Below, in pieces: positions 15,796 through 24,464 of a DNA stretch of 64,000 bases (positions are counted from its first letter, which is position 1; each line of letters begins with the position of its first letter). The notes beneath the pieces are model-generated. The model searched no databases. It had not been told where the DNA came from and saw nothing but the letters and a program-made list of their open reading frames with translations. Source of the stretch: Halioglobus sp. (GTDB taxonomy: Bacteria > Pseudomonadota > Gammaproteobacteria > Pseudomonadales > Halieaceae); the NCBI GenBank assembly GCA_028825045.1, contig JAPKAY010000006.1, forward strand, positions 43,901 through 107,900, given 5' to 3'. The position numbers were made by a program, and so were the translations under genes.

Positions 15796-18471
15796 TCAGT
15801 TGCCACTGAGTCTTTTTATATTGCGCTGGCCTTCTTCGCCCCCTGCTCGCAGTTTCCCGGCGGAAGACTGGGACTGACTCTGATTCTGGCTATTGAGGTT
15901 GGGCAGGGATACCAGAAATTCCACCGGAAAGTCCAGGTCAGCCATATCGTTATCCAGCGTAATACGGATGGGTTGGTCAATGGTCAGCCAAGCACCGCAG
16001 GCTTCCCCCGCATCACAGATTAGCAAGTCATTGTCGGCGTCGCTGCCGGCAACGACTTCGTATTCTCCAGCGACAATATCGCTAAACTGGAAGGGGTACC
16101 CGCTACTGCTTCCACTACTGGCGAATTGTGCCACTGGCTCATCGCTTATTGGGTCATAAAGCAGGATGTAGAGCACTCCAACATCAGCCCCGGCGTTCAA
16201 GTAACCAACAGACATCAGAATACGAACAGCGAGATTGTTGATGTCCGATTGTGCATTGATATCTGCGGTGTAAATTCCCGGGGAGAGGTCGGCGCGGTCG
16301 ACGTTGATCTGGTAGGTTCCCAGCCCGGCACCGTCCACGTTCACTGATTCAATCTGCAACCAGGCCGGTGACGCCGTGAGGCTGAGCAACGTAAGGTCGC
16401 CCTTGCCGCCATTACGCAATACCAGTTCCAACGTGGTGCCATTGGTGCCGAAGTTCAAGGTGCTGGCAGAGGCGGTTAGACGGGGGCTGTCTGCCGGCGA
16501 TGTGCCGCTGGCTTCCAGCGCCGCCAGTACCGCGCGCCGGGCATTAATGATTCCGTGGCCAAACTGGTCATCCCTGCCTGCGGGACCTAGGTCGTCGCTG
16601 AGTTGGCCGTCACTCAACAGCGCATCGATATCGGCGGGTGTGAGGTCGGGGTTTACACTTTTCATCAGCGCTAAAACGCCCGCAACGTGCGGCGCTGCCA
16701 TGGAGGTGCCGTTCAAAAAGGAGTAGACATAGTTGATACCTCCGCCACTGGTTTTTGTGCCGCCGGTACTGAGTATGCCATCGGGATAACCGTCGCCATT
16801 AATATCCACACTATTGTCACCACCAGGGGCGGCTACGTCGATTGCTGGCCCGGTATTGGAGTAGCTGGCCAGACGCCGCTGGATATCCACCGCGCTCACA
16901 GAAATCACACCTTCATAAGAGGCCGGATATTCCAGAGTGGAGCTGGCCTGGTTTCCCGCTGCGGCGACAACCAGTACGCCGACCGCTCTCACCTCGTCAT
17001 ACAGCGCCTGCGTGGTCTGACTAAAAGGACTGCCGCCGAGGCTCAGATTGATAACATCCGCACGTTGTTGTGGCACCGTGCCTGAGTCATTGGGAAGCCC
17101 GGCGGCAAATCTTACGGCCTGATCCACGTCGAAGGATGTTCCCGCGCCTCCTTTGCCAAGGGCGCGCAAAGGCATAATCTTGGCGCTATAGGCCGTTCCG
17201 GCCACACCCTCCCGATTGTTACCTCGGGCGGCCACCGTGCCGGCGACGTGGGTGCCGTGAAAGCTCTCGCCTCCACCCCCGAAGCTCTCGCCGGGGTCTG
17301 AAGGATTGGAATCAATGCCATCGCCGTCGCCGGCACTATCGGGGTCGCGCACAAAGTCATAGCCTTCCACCTGTTGTCCCGCCAGGTCTGGATGGCCCCG
17401 GAGTATTCCGGTGTCAATCACGGCGACAATCGAGGGGTTTCCAGTCGTGATGTCCCAGGCTTCTGGCAGTCCAATCAGTGGGTAGTGCCACTGCACTGGG
17501 AAGGCCTCATCGTTGGGGGTTGCCATGATTTTGACCTGATAATTAGGGTCGGCGTAGCTGACTTCTGGATCGGCTCGCAAAGACTTGATCGTCATAAGCG
17601 TTTCCCAGCGTGCGCGCAGATCGGGGTCGCGTATATGGTGGGATTTCTGAATGGCCGCTCTGGCGAGCCGTTGATCTGCATGTTGCGCGTTGACTAGACC
17701 TCGGCGCATGGCCATGAGACGTCCGCGCCCGCGCCCACCGGCGCGTTGCGTCAACCCGAAGTTACGAGACATTTTTTTGCTCTTGGAAGCTGTGCTGGAT
17801 TGCTGTGTCTCTTCTTTGTACGTCACCACCGCCTCCCAGGGCACGATGGGGTAGCTCGTGGCCACGTTCTGCGCCGAGAAGCTTGGCGCGCCTATGGCGA
17901 GAATATAATTAGTACCCCCTCTGAATGCAAAGACATTCACCACGAAGGTGCCATCTTCTGGGATAAGCAGTGACTCGAGCTCTCCGCTATCAATGGAGAA
18001 ATCCAGCAGGTTACCTTGGGTGTCATAGAGAAAAAGGTCGGCATCCGCCTGTTCGAAATCGCCCACCAGCAAAGTCACGCGTTGTCCTGCGAGCAGATCC
18101 ACCTGGAAGTAGTCGTCAAGGTCACCGGATTCCCGGGATTGTCCCGGGGCGCCGGTGCCGGGCTGGTTGATGTATCCACCGAGGGTGATCGGATTGGAGA
18201 TGATCTGTGCCAGTGCGACCGTATCATTGCTGACTGCCAGTCGCGTGGGGTCATTCGTATCGCTGTCCACCGCCTGACTGCTGGACGCCGTTATCGTGCC
18301 GGATATTGAGAAGGTTTGTGCAGGTGGCTGGGGCTGCGGCGAAGGCGGAGTAACCGGAGTCTCGGGTGCAGCATCCTGCGAGTTTTCGCCGCCCCCACCC
18401 CCGCCGCCACAGCCGGTTGCAAGTATTGAAATGATCAGGCTGGCCATCAGGCCGCGGAATAGGGCGCGCAT
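15796..18471 (-). CDS. subtilisin-like S8 serine protease, predicted lipoprotein with PPC domain
   Basis: Secreted protease of about 891 residues. The leader MRALFRGLMASLIISILATGC ends in a lipobox, so lipidation at Cys21 is likely, followed by seven glycines and a Pro-rich linker. A pre-peptidase-like (PPC) beta domain (DDYFQVDLLAGQRVTLLVGD) spans roughly residues 100-190. The S8 catalytic domain runs about 330-645, with Asp in AVIDTGIL, His in FHGTHVAGTVA and Ser in NGTSMAAPHVAG. The C-terminal 220 residues look like beta domains. Having PPC before the catalytic domain is the reverse of the commonest order. ATG at 18471 is chosen over GTG 18507 because it gives a clean lipoprotein signal. 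Divergent from the sulfatase. Confidence 0.9.
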   Translation of the reverse strand: MRALFRGLMASLIISILATGCGGGGGGGENSQDAAPETPVTPPSPQPQPPAQTFSISGTITASSSQAVDSDTNDPTRLAVSNDTVALAQIISNPITLGGYINQPGTGAPGQSRESGDLDDYFQVDLLAGQRVTLLVGDFEQADADLFLYDTQGNLLDFSIDSGELESLLIPEDGTFVVNVFAFRGGTNYILAIGAPSFSAQNVATSYPIVPWEAVVTYKEETQQSSTASKSKKMSRNFGLTQRAGGRGRGRLMAMRRGLVNAQHADQRLARAAIQKSHHIRDPDLRARWETLMTIKSLRADPEVSYADPNYQVKIMATPNDEAFPVQWHYPLIGLPEAWDITTGNPSIVAVIDTGILRGHPDLAGQQVEGYDFVRDPDSAGDGDGIDSNPSDPGESFGGGGESFHGTHVAGTVAARGNNREGVAGTAYSAKIMPLRALGKGGAGTSFDVDQAVRFAAGLPNDSGTVPQQRADVINLSLGGSPFSQTTQALYDEVRAVGVLVVAAAGNQASSTLEYPASYEGVISVSAVDIQRRLASYSNTGPAIDVAAPGGDNSVDINGDGYPDGILSTGGTKTSGGGINYVYSFLNGTSMAAPHVAGVLALMKSVNPDLTPADIDALLSDGQLSDDLGPAGRDDQFGHGIINARRAVLAALEASGTSPADSPRLTASASTLNFGTNGTTLELVLRNGGKGDLTLLSLTASPAWLQIESVNVDGAGLGTYQINVDRADLSPGIYTADINAQSDINNLAVRILMSVGYLNAGADVGVLYILLYDPISDEPVAQFASSGSSSGYPFQFSDIVAGEYEVVAGSDADNDLLICDAGEACGAWLTIDQPIRITLDNDMADLDFPVEFLVSLPNLNSQNQSQSQSSAGKLRAGGEEGQRNIKRLSGN

Positions 18472-18651
18472 TATCGTCTCGAATAGTGTTTGCAAACCGT
18501 TGGACACTTAAAGATAACAGAGATTCAATGCCGGCAGTACAGTTGTGAATCGTTAGCCAAGACTGGCCGCTTCGGTCATTGGGCTTGCTACTGAGTCGCG
18601 TAACCTATCGAAGGCTTAATTATTGTCGTCAATTTATCGGAGGGTGCGTTT

Positions 18652-20223
18652 ATGAATCAGCGAAGTCTGGCTAAAGTCGTGCTGGTAGCGCTGCTCAGTC
18701 TGCATGCGGCTCTCGGGCAGGCGAAAACCGATAAGCCCAATATTCTGGTTATTTGGGGCGACGACATCGGCTGGTCAAATATCAGCGCTTACCATCGCGG
18801 AATGCTGGGAGGATCAACACCCAATATCGATCGTATTGCCAATGAGGGCGCCCTGTTTACCGATTACTACGGCGAACAAAGCTGTACCGCCGGGCGTTCA
18901 GCATTTATTACCGGGCAACATCCCTTGCGTACTGGTCTGTTGAAGGTGGGCCTGCCGGGGGCAGAGATTGGTTTACAGCCAGAAGACCCCACGATCGCAG
19001 AGCTGCTCAAGCCTCTGGGCTACGCTACCGGACAATTTGGCAAGAACCATTTAGGCGACAAGGATAAATTCCTCCCGACGAACCATGGGTTCGACGAATT
19101 TTTCGGTAATCTCTACCACTTGAATGCAGAAGAAGAGCCCGAGACATACTTTTACCCCAAGGACCCCGAGTTTCGCAAGCGTTTCGCTCCCCGCGGTGTG
19201 ATTCACTCTTATGCCGATGGCAAGATTGAGGACACCGGCCCTCTCACCCGTAAACGCATGGAGACAGCAGATCAAGAGTTTACCGACGCAGCGGTGAATT
19301 TTATGCAAAGGGCGAACGCAGCGGGCAAACCGTTTTTCGTCTGGTTTAACTCCACCCGTATGCATGTATGGACGCGTCTGGCGCCGAAATGGGAGGGCAA
19401 GTCCGGCTATGGCCTATACGCAGATGGCCTGATGGAGCACGATTATCACGTAGGTTTACTGTTGGATGAATTGGACAAGCTGAACATCGCCGACAACACT
19501 ATCGTCCTGTACAGCACTGACAACGGTTCACAGACCAACACCTACCCCGACGGCGGTGTCGAACCCTTTCGAGGGGAAAAGGGCTCAACCTGGGAAGGTG
19601 GCTTCCGCGTGCCCTCTCTGGTTCGCTGGCCGGGCGTTGTGAAGCCGGGCTCGATTATAAACGATATTTTCTCGCATCAGGATTGGTTGCCTACATTGTT
19701 GGCAGCTGCGGGTGAGCCGGGCATCAATGCCAAGTTAGAAAAAGGATTCCGCGCTGGAGACAAGACTTACAAAGTGCACATCGACGGCCACGATCAGAGC
19801 GATTTGTTGGCGGGTAAAGGACCCGGCAAGCGGGAGACGATTTACTATTTTGATGACAACGCCAACTTTAATGCTATTCGCTGGAACGATTGGAAGATTC
19901 ACTTCGCGTTTCAAATGGACGGCTGGGCCGGACCCCGGGAAGTACTCAACTTCCCTCGGGCTATAAACTTGCGCACTGACCCCTACGAGACTTCAATCGA
20001 TTCCGGCTTGTATGCACGTTTTTTTGCCGATCAGTTGTGGCTATTTGTACCTACGCAGCAAGAAGTAGGGAAGTGGCTGATGACGTTTCGCCAATTTCCG
20101 CCGCGGCAGGCAACTGCCAGTTTTACCATCGACACCATGATGAAGAGTATGCAGCAAATGTTGCAAATGCGCGCGACGGCCTTGGGAGAAGGCGCGGCAC
20201 CAGGTACCCTGTCGACGAAGTAA
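18652..20223 (+). CDS. arylsulfatase-family sulfatase, exported
   Basis: S1-type sulfatase of 523 residues with an N-terminal signal peptide (to about residue 23), so periplasmic or secreted. Metal-site residues are visible in WGDDIGWSN and STDNGSQTNTY. The formylglycine site is Cys78 in SCTAGRSAF: the usual C-x-P-x-R has Ala in place of Pro, a known variation in part of the family. A conserved Lys lies in FRGEKGSTWEGG. It needs a formylglycine-generating enzyme, not found nearby. GGAGG lies 8 nt before the ATG. Natural substrate is unknown. Confidence 0.9.
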   Translation: MNQRSLAKVVLVALLSLHAALGQAKTDKPNILVIWGDDIGWSNISAYHRGMLGGSTPNIDRIANEGALFTDYYGEQSCTAGRSAFITGQHPLRTGLLKVGLPGAEIGLQPEDPTIAELLKPLGYATGQFGKNHLGDKDKFLPTNHGFDEFFGNLYHLNAEEEPETYFYPKDPEFRKRFAPRGVIHSYADGKIEDTGPLTRKRMETADQEFTDAAVNFMQRANAAGKPFFVWFNSTRMHVWTRLAPKWEGKSGYGLYADGLMEHDYHVGLLLDELDKLNIADNTIVLYSTDNGSQTNTYPDGGVEPFRGEKGSTWEGGFRVPSLVRWPGVVKPGSIINDIFSHQDWLPTLLAAAGEPGINAKLEKGFRAGDKTYKVHIDGHDQSDLLAGKGPGKRETIYYFDDNANFNAIRWNDWKIHFAFQMDGWAGPREVLNFPRAINLRTDPYETSIDSGLYARFFADQLWLFVPTQQEVGKWLMTFRQFPPRQATASFTIDTMMKSMQQMLQMRATALGEGAAPGTLSTK

Positions 20224-20272
20224 GTGCAGTTTTAGATAGTGACTCTGGCAATTCATCAGCCACTCGGGGCTT

Positions 20273-20947
20273 TCAGCCCAGATAGCTGCGGATGGCGAGA
20301 TAGTCGCGCAGTACGGTATCTGCGTTAAAGGTGTGTGTTCCCAGAGGACCTCTGTCCGGTTGAAAGATGGCCTGAAGCGCGCCTTCCGGATTGATGAGGA
20401 AGAGTGTGACGCCATGATTCACTTCGTATTCGTTGTCAGCTGGGTCCACATCAGGTGCGATTACGGGCACCAGTTGCGCAACAATGCCCAGGCCTTGTTC
20501 AAAAGGCAGATGCGGGTTATCGACATCGTCAAGATGTGTCAGGCCGATAAAATCGGGATCGAAAAAAGGCACATAAGACGCCATTTGCGCGACGGTGTCC
20601 CGCCGATGATCAACGCTGTAAAACAATACCTCCAGATCCGTGCGGCCCTGCTCTTGCAGCTCTTGGGACACGGTAGTCAATTGTGCCAAGGTAGTAGGGC
20701 ATATGTCAGGACAGGTCGTAAAGCCGTAGGACAGCAGGTGCCAGCGGCCCTTCAGGTTCGCATTAGTGAATGTCTGGTCGTGGTGGTCGAGCAAACTAAA
20801 GGCCGGCAGTGCGCGGGCCTGTGGTAGCAGTACACCTTGAATCTGGGGAGGTTGTTCGGGCCGGTTCAATAGAATAAGCGCTGCCACCGCAACAATAGCG
20901 ATATTGGCCGTTAGAAATCCTGCCAGCATCCGTGTGCGGGGAGACAT
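20273..20947 (-). CDS. SCO1/SenC family copper chaperone for cytochrome oxidase
   Basis: Membrane-anchored thioredoxin-fold protein of 224 residues: one N-terminal helix (residues 9-28), then a periplasmic domain with the copper/redox motif Cys79-Pro-Asp-Ile-Cys83-Pro and the downstream conserved His in YEVNHGVTLF. It delivers copper to the CuA site of oxidase subunit II. It is the last gene of the oxidase operon, 19 bp after subunit IV, which agrees with that role. Confidence 0.9.
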   Translation of the reverse strand: MSPRTRMLAGFLTANIAIVAVAALILLNRPEQPPQIQGVLLPQARALPAFSLLDHHDQTFTNANLKGRWHLLSYGFTTCPDICPTTLAQLTTVSQELQEQGRTDLEVLFYSVDHRRDTVAQMASYVPFFDPDFIGLTHLDDVDNPHLPFEQGLGIVAQLVPVIAPDVDPADNEYEVNHGVTLFLINPEGALQAIFQPDRGPLGTHTFNADTVLRDYLAIRSYLG

Positions 20948-20966
20948 ACTTAAATCCGGTAAACGT

Positions 20967-21284
20967 CTATTGGTCGAAAAAGGTTTCCCGAGTCAGGAAG
21001 GTGTAGTCGCCTTCGATCGCCATTAGAAGAATAAGTATAGCGATTGCCGACAGGGGAACGAACAGTACGTATTTCAAGGCCAGTCTTTCCCAGGCCACAT
21101 GCATGAATATTGCGATGATGAAGCCGGCCTTCAAAAACATAAAAATTAGAATCAATGTCCAACGCAAATACCCTTCGAGATGAAAGAAGTCGACCATGTA
21201 GGAAAAGGTACTGAGAACAAATAGTAGTATCCATACTTTCAGATACACTCCGACGGGATGCTGCTGGCCACTAGTCTCACTCAT
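20967..21284 (-). CDS. cytochrome c oxidase subunit IV
   Basis: Small membrane protein of 105 residues with three helices, the second containing LRWTLILIFMFLKAGFIIAIFMH-like family features (key residues Lys and His around 60-68). It matches the bacterial subunit IV of caa3/bo3-type oxidases, which is thought to help assembly. Placed between subunit III and the SCO gene with 9 and 19 bp spacing. Confidence 0.82.
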   Translation of the reverse strand: MSETSGQQHPVGVYLKVWILLFVLSTFSYMVDFFHLEGYLRWTLILIFMFLKAGFIIAIFMHVAWERLALKYVLFVPLSAIAILILLMAIEGDYTFLTRETFFDQ

Positions 21285-21293
21285 AGTTTTAAC

Positions 21294-21974
21294 TTACCAC
21301 AGGTAGAAGAATGCAAAAATGAATACCCACACCAAGTCGACGAAGTGCCAGTACAGACCGGTTATTTCAACGATGGCATAGCCTTTTTTCTCGTAGTCTC
21401 CACGCGCAACCTTGCGCGCCACGATGCTCAGATAGATGACGCCTGCAGTGACGTGCAAACCGTGAAAGCCCGTGATCATAAAGAAAGCCGCGCCGAACTG
21501 AGGCGATCCCATTGGGTTGCCCCAGGGGCGCACGCCTTCTCCGATCAACTTAGTCCACTCGAAGGCCTGCATCCCGACAAAGGACGCGCCTAACAAGGCT
21601 GTCGCACCCATAAGGATTGCGGTTTTTCGCCTGTCGCCGTTGTAGGCAAAGTTCACTGCCATCGCCATTGTGCCGCTGCTGGTTATTAGCACAAAAGTCA
21701 TGATGGCGATCAAAATCAGCGGCAAATGTGTCCCGGCGATTTCCAGTGCAAATACTTCACTGGTGTTTGGCCAGGTGGCCGTCTGCGACAGCCTCACATT
21801 CATATATCCGGTAAGAAATACACTAAAAATAAAGGTATCGCTAAGCAGGAAGATCCACATCATCAACTTGCCCCAGGGCAAGTCGAAGGTCTGTCTGTCG
21901 GAGGACCAGTCGGATACCATGCCGTCGACGCCTGGATCGGTATAGGTGGTACTCGTATCTGTCTCGATAGTCAT
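21294..21974 (-). CDS. ctaE: cytochrome c oxidase subunit III
   Basis: Seven-span-like membrane protein of 226 residues of the heme-copper oxidase subunit III family, with the typical WGKLMMWIFLLSDTFIF start region, TGFHGLHVTAG motif and the C-terminal YWHFVDLVWVFIF. It stabilises the catalytic core. Separated by 10 bp from a second subunit III-like gene upstream, so the operon has two copies of this family. Confidence 0.88.
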   Translation of the reverse strand: MTIETDTSTTYTDPGVDGMVSDWSSDRQTFDLPWGKLMMWIFLLSDTFIFSVFLTGYMNVRLSQTATWPNTSEVFALEIAGTHLPLILIAIMTFVLITSSGTMAMAVNFAYNGDRRKTAILMGATALLGASFVGMQAFEWTKLIGEGVRPWGNPMGSPQFGAAFFMITGFHGLHVTAGVIYLSIVARKVARGDYEKKGYAIVEITGLYWHFVDLVWVFIFAFFYLW

Positions 21975-21984
21975 CGCTTGGCTC

Positions 21985-22665
21985 TCAGAATCCGCACATG
22001 GCAGCTAGTGCATTGATGGTTTCCGGCCTGGCGGTAAGAATTGCGAACAGCACCAGCCAGACCCCAAGAAGAAAATGCCAATAGGTGGTGCACAGTTTTA
22101 AGGGCGCAGTCAGACTGGCGGCGTCGTTGTCATACCACACTCGGAACACCACATTGGACAAAACCAGCAGCCCACCAATGAGATGCAGTCCATGCACGGC
22201 TGTTAATAAATAGAAGTAACTGTTTGCCGGGTTCCCATTCATGTAAAAGCCCATGGATTGCAGGTGCAGCCATAGGTCAAATTGCGCTATCAGAAATAGA
22301 ACAGTGAAAAAAACAGCTGCGCTTATCCCCGCTACGGTCACGTTCAATTTACCGTGGCGTGTTCCGCCCAAACCCATTTGAATCGCAAGACTGGCGCAGG
22401 CCAGAAGAGCGGTGTTAAACCATAGGCGAGAAGGGTCGGTGAAGGGTTGCCACGGCGCGCCAGCCAGAGCCTGAAAGTCAGGGTATTGGGATCGCGCTAG
22501 AAAGGTAATGATAAAGAGAAAGAAAATAACACCGACGATGGCGAGAATAAACCGCAGCATGACTCGCATGGCTGCTACGGGGTCAGGGCCACCGTATTGC
22601 GCCACGGTGGCCGCCTCGGCCGCGTGCAGCCAGGGCTTGTCGCGCAACATTCTCAGGACATTCAT
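21985..22665 (-). CDS. second cytochrome c oxidase subunit III-family protein
   Basis: Membrane protein of 226 residues with subunit III landmarks (FYLLTAVHGLHLIGG and the C-terminal TTYWHFLLGVWLVLF) but diverged from the next gene. The first 35 residues form a cytoplasmic extension before the first helix. ATG overlaps the subunit I stop by 4 bp, so it is translated with subunit I. It may be a split or specialised subunit III partner; the exact division of roles between the two paralogues is not known. Confidence 0.82.
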   Translation of the reverse strand: MNVLRMLRDKPWLHAAEAATVAQYGGPDPVAAMRVMLRFILAIVGVIFFLFIITFLARSQYPDFQALAGAPWQPFTDPSRLWFNTALLACASLAIQMGLGGTRHGKLNVTVAGISAAVFFTVLFLIAQFDLWLHLQSMGFYMNGNPANSYFYLLTAVHGLHLIGGLLVLSNVVFRVWYDNDAASLTAPLKLCTTYWHFLLGVWLVLFAILTARPETINALAAMCGF

Positions 22666-24416
22666 GCGTCGTGCTCCCCGGCCGTCCGCTCGGAATCAGT
22701 AACCGGGTGATTCTGAGGGATAAAATCCTCTTTTGCGCCGGGGACGCCGTAATCATAGGCCCAGCGGTAAACCTGGGGTAATTTAGGTCCCCAGTTTCCG
22801 TGGCGCGGCGGAACATCAGGTGTCTGCCACTCCAGGCTGGTGGCGCCCCAGGGGTTGTGTCCCGCAGGTTTGCCGTTACGCAAACTCACAAACACGTTGT
22901 AGAGGAATATCAACTGGCTGAAACCGACGATCAGGGCCGAGATTGTAATACTCTGATTAAGAGTCTGGGCTGAATCCGGAATGAAATCCATGCTGCCCAT
23001 CGCGAAATAACGTCGTGGCACCCCGAGGAAGCCGAGGTAGTGCATGGGCAGGTAAATGGCATAGGTGCCCAGGAAGGTAAACCAGAAATGGATCTTACCC
23101 AGTCGCTCGTCGAACATTTTGCCCGTTAACAGCGGGTACCAGTGGTAGATGGCAGCGAACAGCACCATGATGGGAGATACGCCCATCACCATGTGAAAGT
23201 GGGCGACCACAAAGTACGTGTCTGACAAGGGCAAGTCGATCGTCACATTGCCCAGAAATAGCCCGGTGAGTCCGCCATGCGTAAAGGTGAAAATAAAGCC
23301 GATGGCGAACAGCATGGGCACGGTGAGCTGTATGTTGCCCTTCCATAATGTAAGCACCCAGTTGTAGACCTTGATAGCAGTGGGAACCGCGATAATTAAT
23401 GTAGTGGTAGCGAAGAAAAATCCGAACGCCGGGTCCATGCCACTAACGTACATATGATGCGCCCAGACAAAGAAACTGAGACCGCCGATGACGACAATGG
23501 CCCAGACCATCATGCGGTAGCCGAAAATGCTTTTGCGCGCATGGGTCGCCAATACGTCGGATACCATGCCAAAGGCGGGGAGTGCGACGATGTAAACCTC
23601 AGGGTGACCAAAAAACCAGAACAAGTGCTGGAACAATATCGGACTACCACCTGAGTAGTCCAGGTTCTCTCCCAGAGACACTAGCGCCGGCATAAAGAAA
23701 CTGGTGCCGAGGGTTTTATCCAGCATCATCATAATCGCGCTGACTAACAGTGCTGGAAAAGCCAGCAAGCCCAGCACGGTGGCGGTGAATATGCCCCAGA
23801 TTGTCAGGGGCATACGCATCAGTGTCATGCCGTGGGTGCGTGCCTGCAGTACGGTAGTGACATAGTTCAGACCACCCATGGTGAAGGCGACGATAAATAT
23901 CGCCAGAGACACTAGCATCAAAATAATGCCCCAGTCGTAACCTGGGGTGCCGGGTAAAATTGCTTGCGGTGGATACAGCGTCCAGCCGGCCCCCGTGGGC
24001 CCTCCGGGTACAAAGAAGCTGGTCAGCAATACGATGACCGACACAAGGTAAAACCAGTAGCTCAACATGTTCAAGAACGGGAACACCATATCGCGGGCGC
24101 CGATCATGAGCGGGATCAGGTAATTCCCGAAGCCGCCCAGTAAGAGAGCGGTTAGGAGATAGATCACCATAATCATGCCATGCATGGTGACAAACTGCAG
24201 ATAATCACTGGGATTGATGAAATCAAACGCGTCGGGAAAGCCCAGCTGCAGGCGCATTAACCCGGACAGGGCCAGGGCTATCAGACCCACAAATATGGCG
24301 GTAAGGCCGTACTGTATCGCGATGACCTTGTGGTCCTGGCTCCAGATGTATTTGGTAATGAACGTCTGCGGATCGTGGAGTTCGTCTATCTGATCGGCAA
24401 TTGCCACGTTTTGCAT
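22662..24416 (-). CDS. ctaD: cytochrome c oxidase subunit I
   Basis: Catalytic heme-copper subunit of 584 residues with at least 12 helices. The CuB/crosslink motif GHPEVYIVALPAFG has the D-channel Glu and the His-Tyr pair of A1-type oxidases; FVWAHHMYVSGMDP gives the two further CuB histidines, and VAHFHMVMG holds the heme ligands. It reduces oxygen to water and pumps protons in the inner membrane. Second gene of the operon, 48 bp after subunit II; order II-I-III-III-IV-SCO. Confidence 0.95.
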   Translation of the reverse strand: MQNVAIADQIDELHDPQTFITKYIWSQDHKVIAIQYGLTAIFVGLIALALSGLMRLQLGFPDAFDFINPSDYLQFVTMHGMIMVIYLLTALLLGGFGNYLIPLMIGARDMVFPFLNMLSYWFYLVSVIVLLTSFFVPGGPTGAGWTLYPPQAILPGTPGYDWGIILMLVSLAIFIVAFTMGGLNYVTTVLQARTHGMTLMRMPLTIWGIFTATVLGLLAFPALLVSAIMMMLDKTLGTSFFMPALVSLGENLDYSGGSPILFQHLFWFFGHPEVYIVALPAFGMVSDVLATHARKSIFGYRMMVWAIVVIGGLSFFVWAHHMYVSGMDPAFGFFFATTTLIIAVPTAIKVYNWVLTLWKGNIQLTVPMLFAIGFIFTFTHGGLTGLFLGNVTIDLPLSDTYFVVAHFHMVMGVSPIMVLFAAIYHWYPLLTGKMFDERLGKIHFWFTFLGTYAIYLPMHYLGFLGVPRRYFAMGSMDFIPDSAQTLNQSITISALIVGFSQLIFLYNVFVSLRNGKPAGHNPWGATSLEWQTPDVPPRHGNWGPKLPQVYRWAYDYGVPGAKEDFIPQNHPVTDSERTAGEHDA

Positions 24417-24464
24417 ACTGTACTTCCTCGTTTGCTAGAGCCTGTAAGCTGTTCGCGCGTTTAC

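Noticed and set aside
24432..24446. 15-nt word TTGCTAGAGCCTGTA also present at 58854-58868
   Set aside because: A match of this length is expected by chance a few times in 64 kb, and only one copy forms a hairpin.
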